Shown in pieces: positions 60,309-64,000 of a stretch of DNA of 64,000 bases. Made by a program: the position numbers and the translations under genes. The notes below the pieces were generated by a model, which saw only the letters and a list, made by a program, of their open reading frames with translations, was not told the origin of the DNA and searched no databases. Where the stretch lies: contig OX457037.1 in assembly GCA_949752735.1 (NCBI GenBank), positions 34,672,956-34,736,955 on the forward strand, read 5' to 3'. Positions within the stretch are counted from its first letter, which is position 1; the number at the start of each line of letters is the position of its first letter. The DNA comes from Lumbricus terrestris (taxonomy: Eukaryota; Annelida; Clitellata; Crassiclitellata; Lumbricidae).

Positions 60309-62718
60309 TGTTTCAATTCTAAGATTTCACATATGATGCACTTTTGATGTTTACAGATGTTGAAAATTCAAACAGATCCGATGCAGCGGCGTGTAAGCGT
60401 ATATACTTTGTTCACATTATATTATTCGCATGTTGCAGCATCTCATTCCATTTCACAATTCATTTACTTTGGTGATTCTTTCACAAGACAGCATAAACAT
60501 GATAAATGTATCATATTCTGTTAACTCATAATAATCGAACGTGAAATTACTGCGATTTTGGTATCCAAAGTAAACTTCTAATCCACTCCGCAAGACTTTC
60601 ACTGCATTCGACAGGTGTAAGCCTAATGCAGTTCTGATTTTAGTCCTGAACTAATTTGAAACGAACTATATTGTTTTAACATAGTTTCGTTATGCATCAT
60701 AGACATGCCACAATACTATCCGCACGTATACGCACTCCAGCGTGAAGTGCTGTGTTAATCACCTCACGAAAACGATTAGTTGCAAACTCGTCAAAAGCAA
60801 ACGCGCTACTTAAATTGCGTCATCACGAAGATCCAGTCTAAAGTGCAAAAATTTGTCAATATTGCGATCATAGTAAAAAAGCCCTCGGTGGGTAGCCTGC
60901 AACAATTTGTTATTCATAAACAACACCCTTCCCCTTCGGGCTGCGAGCTCCACATTTCAAACGCAACAAAGCACGTGCCTCTTACGACCGGGAAAGCCTA
61001 TTGGCCTGACGCATAGACTAAATAGCGACATCGCGGACAATGTAAGCAGGTAGGTAGGCAGACGTGCAGACCGGGAGGCATATACACGGAGGCATACAAG
61101 AAGACAGGCAGTAATTTTAACCCAACTTTTCTTCGGATACCATGCTCTGATTTGTCACTTTCGTTTGGCCTATCAAGGCTATCATTCGGTCCCTTTGAGC
61201 TTTGTCTACGAATTGACCGGTGCGCAATTATTTGGCCAAGGAATCAAAAGAATGAACATAGGAATGTGAATCAGTTGGTGACCTTTGGACGACTGAAACA
61301 AACGACGGCAGAGCTGGTATTTGGCCTGGGCCCTGGGGCAGGTCGGTGTACAGCCCACCACTCGTCCAGGTGCTAGACTATGAGACGGCCAACCGGGCCG
61401 AGTATAGGCCTAGCCATGCGTGACGGTCTTTGCAAGATACCATCATCATGCCACAGGTCGCATCTGCTTTCCTGTTGTCATTCAATAGGCTAGGCTACCT
61501 CTGGAATACCAATGGGATTCCAAACAGTGTAGGCTGAAATATTAAAGTCCATTGGGAGGGTTCTTTGTCTACATCAATGCTTGCACCAGAGGTTCCAATG
61601 ACCTATTACGCACACTTTCGCCAAGGACATAAATAAAGATGCCTTAATGACAGTTAAATTGCACCTTCGCTAGGATATGCCTATCATAGGCCTAAGGCTG
61701 TTGTAGGCAACGCCGCCTTAGGGATCGGTGTAACGCATTGATAGCAAAAATCTTACAGCCTCGGACTCGATCATGACTCTTAAGATCTTTTTGGCGGTTA
61801 TAGGCAAAAATGAGTAGGATTAGGCCTACGGCAAAATGGACAAGTTAGTCGGGTAGGCTCTGGGGCGGATCCTAAAGGGCCAATCCGGCCATGCCCCCTC
61901 GATTTAAAAATTTCTTTATTTTATTTTATTAACTCGACCCGGACCACCACGGACTACTCTCACAGACAACCTTTCTAACTCAACGCAGCGCTCGTGAATA
62001 AGCTGGTGCCCCGCGCTTGGCTTTCGAGTGGCGCTTTAGAAATTTCGAGTTTACGATTACGATTACGACGATTATTTTTGACTAGCTATTTTGGCTCTGA
62101 AAGTAGACGTCCCCCCTCCATGAGTAGTTTCGTAGGCCCAGCGCACGTCCACGAGGTCCGTGTACTACGAAGTCCTTACGACTAAAAAAGGTCATCAACT
62201 ATTTTGGCGGATGAAATTATATTTTTTTGGGAATTCGAGACAAAGCTGTATTCGGAAAGTGTGCTTAACCGAAGAATAATAATATAATAATAATATCTTT
62301 TCTTTAATTAAACGCCTGCAAGACGCACTGCGCTTTACATTTACAGGTTATGCAGTAATCTTAATTAAACTTAACTACCAACTGAACAGACAGCTTTGTA
62401 TTATTACACGGCGCTAATAGCAGCCTACAAAGCAAATCCGCCCAACGGGGGCTCGAACTCACTACCTCTCGCACTCTTGGCCAGCGTGTTAACCACTACT
62501 CTACCGGGCCCCCCGACTTTTCTTTGGAGTAATTCGACTGGTTGCACCAGCGTAAAGCTGCAGAGTTGGTAGGCCTAATGAAGTTAAAAATTTAACTTAT
62601 TAGGCCTAACTGTCTTGTAAAATTCTATAAAACGAAATATTATAATATATTGATTATAATTATTTTGATACTAGCGTCATCTGTCGACGGGAAGAAATTG
62701 ACCTTGGCTGTATCAAAG
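60309..62718. other. Intergenic stretch between LATS and a plus-strand gene
   Basis: Head-to-head start codons 2.4 kb apart. GC content rises locally around 60,900-61,420. No TATA box or clear CpG-island core recognised; LATS 5' UTR exons may lie here. Contains SINE family B at 62277-62514. Confidence 0.5.
62277..62514 (-). mobile_element. tRNA-derived SINE, family B, intact
   Basis: On the minus strand: head ggcccggtagagtagtggtt, A box TAGAGTAGTGG, B box AGTTCGAGCCC, body ccgttgggcggatttgc and gctgctattagcgccgtg, 3' end with agcgtcttgcag-like ctgcaaga and (att)n tail. Contains ttaactaccaactgaac, the empty counterpart of the hAT-like insertion at 44417-46711. Confidence 0.9.
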
Positions 62719-62782
62719 ATGGCGTCGCTCGTCCATGGAGTAGTTAGACAAGGAGTGTCTGCATTCGTTCGAGCCGGTCAAG
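62719..62782 (+). CDS. Probable first coding exon of an unidentified gene (mitochondrial-targeting-like N-terminus)
   Basis: ATG in good context (AAAGATGG) opens 21 codons, MASLVHGVVRQGVSAFVRAG then Gln and a split codon, ending CAAG|gtttgt. The peptide has Arg and no acidic residue and could form an amphipathic helix, as in mitochondrial presequences. It lies head-to-head with LATS, 2.4 kb away. I do not recognise the protein and see no second exon before the window ends. Could be a chance open start. Confidence 0.4.
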
Positions 62783-63188
62783 GTTTGTAGTTTGGAATTG
62801 AATATGCATTTGGGTTACAATATTATTTAATCCATATTATTTGTCAGCAGATTACTTTAATGCATTAGGGTTACTCTTCCATTTTGCATTGAATCCTTGT
62901 CTCGGTAGGCTAGGCCTACTCTGTCTGGCTGGATTTTATTATTGTGCATCAGTGTTTACCTTTGAAGTTTAAGCGCTTTGCTACGAAGCCTGTTACATAG
63001 TTGTAAAACTATAGGCCACAATGATCGCGATTTCAGCAGTAGTAACACAAGCTATACAACTGAAATACAACTAAAAGAAACGTCGATGTTGAGAAAGTTT
63101 GATTGGGGCGATAATAAACAGATGGTCAACAACACACATAATCGTTTGTTAAAAACCTGAGTGACAAACCGCAATCAGTGAAAAATTA

Positions 63189-63714
63189 GGCAATCCTCCG
63201 AAGTCCGGTCCCAAATTATTTCACAGCATTTGTCTTACCGTCACTTTACAAACCGTTCACATCGACTACTAAATATTGTAATTGGCGAACAGCATTTGCA
63301 GATAACTGCCGAAAACGTTTAGGCCTATTGCACTCGAAAAATCAGAAAAATCACCCCGCTTCCTGTTTTGGTCTGAAGATTTTCATCCGTCATCCCACTT
63401 AGTGGTTTGTTATCGATTTTTTTATCAATAGAAAAATAAGAGCCTCGAAGCCATTTCTCCATTATAACTTCAGTGGCGATTAGTATTTTAGTCACAGATG
63501 AAAATATTGATAACAAACCACGAAGTGGGATGACGGATGAAAATCTTCAGACCAAAGCAAGAAGCGGGATGAATGTACTCAGAATGTACTGGTAACCAAA
63601 ATGGCCTCAATAATGACGTCATTCTACATGAGGGTGAGTAGGTAAGCATTGGAGAAGCATATCTATGTGATAAGCCATGCGAAATAATTTGGGACCGGAC
63701 TTCGGAGGATTGCC
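63189..63714. mobile_element. Inverted-repeat element with internal palindrome, 526 bp
   Basis: Perfect 34-bp inverted termini beginning GGCAATCCTCCGAAGTCCGG, exact 8-bp duplications AAAAATTA at 63181-63188 and 63715-63722. Inside, a second inverted pair: the stretch around 63345-63425 (cgctt...gatgacggatgaaaat on the other strand) is repeated inverted at 63500-63572. Confidence 0.93.
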
Positions 63715-63886
63715 AAAAATTAAATTAAAAATTGCATGCCTACCACTAGGCTATTCGTACAACCGACTCAGTCTAGAGTCTTTCAAATAAAGACTTCTAC
63801 GACTGATCTTGTGCTCATGTTTGTCAAGGCACCCCCGTAGCAGCATGTGCTGTGTTAAGACACCTTGGAAATTGTTGTCATTGTTC

Positions 63887-64000
63887 ATTCATTCAGTTAT
63901 TCAGTGGACATATAGCGCCACTTCAAGAAATCTATTCAGGGCCACTCCCAAATTGGCTACGGCAAAAGAAAAAAGATGAGAGGGTAGAGGTAAATGATGG
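63887..64000 (-). mobile_element. LINE 3' end entering from the window edge (minus)
   Basis: gttcattcattcagttatt, tatagcgccacttcaagaaa, ggccactcccaaattggcta and gcaaaagaaaaaag are the reverse complement of the LINE 3' end seen at 20,450-20,545. Cut by the window end. Confidence 0.7.

Overview
This is a window of animal nuclear DNA. It has introns with GT-AG junctions, AT-rich non-coding sequence, and dense LINE, SINE, hAT and foldback insertions. Two large genes can be read by homology, both on the minus strand. The species is not identifiable from sequence alone. Single-copy-like LATS and GLG1 genes, long introns and the repeat types suit a marine invertebrate, perhaps a non-vertebrate deuterostome; this is inference.

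Layout. Positions 1-5,600 hold repeat remnants: a LINE endonuclease piece, two LINE 3' ends and two hAT-type MITEs. They may include part of the GLG1 3' UTR. Positions 5,640-47,684 (minus) carry a complete GLG1 gene (Golgi apparatus protein 1, also MG-160, ESL-1 or cysteine-rich FGF receptor). I reconstructed 25 coding exons whose phases all match: 3,555 nt, 1,184 residues, from signal peptide to the conserved transmembrane segment and short basic tail. Positions 47,685-49,520 separate it from the next gene upstream. Positions 49,521-60,308 (minus) carry a LATS1/2-type Hippo-pathway kinase gene in four coding exons (3,648 nt, 1,215 residues). It has the PPxY motif, the MOB-binding helix region, the NDR-type kinase domain and the C-terminal hydrophobic motif. 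Positions 60,309-62,718 are a head-to-head intergenic stretch, followed on the plus strand by a probable first coding exon (62,719-62,782) of an unidentified, possibly mitochondrial, protein.

The genes are not an operon. LATS acts in cytoplasmic growth control and GLG1 is a Golgi membrane protein. They are simply same-strand neighbours. Most of the window is intron and its striking content is repetitive: eleven insertions with 8-bp target duplications (ten perfect, one with a single mismatch), a tRNA-derived SINE family whose 3' end matches that of a resident LINE family, a young RTE-like LINE with a perfect 13-bp target duplication, a 2.3-kb hAT-like element that split a second SINE and whose empty site is visible in a sister copy, a palindromic foldback element, and a foldback-like structure of about 4 kb in a LATS intron whose arms repeat a YY1-like motif. 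Several GLG1 minisatellites touch splice junctions, and two of them copy the 5' splice site itself.
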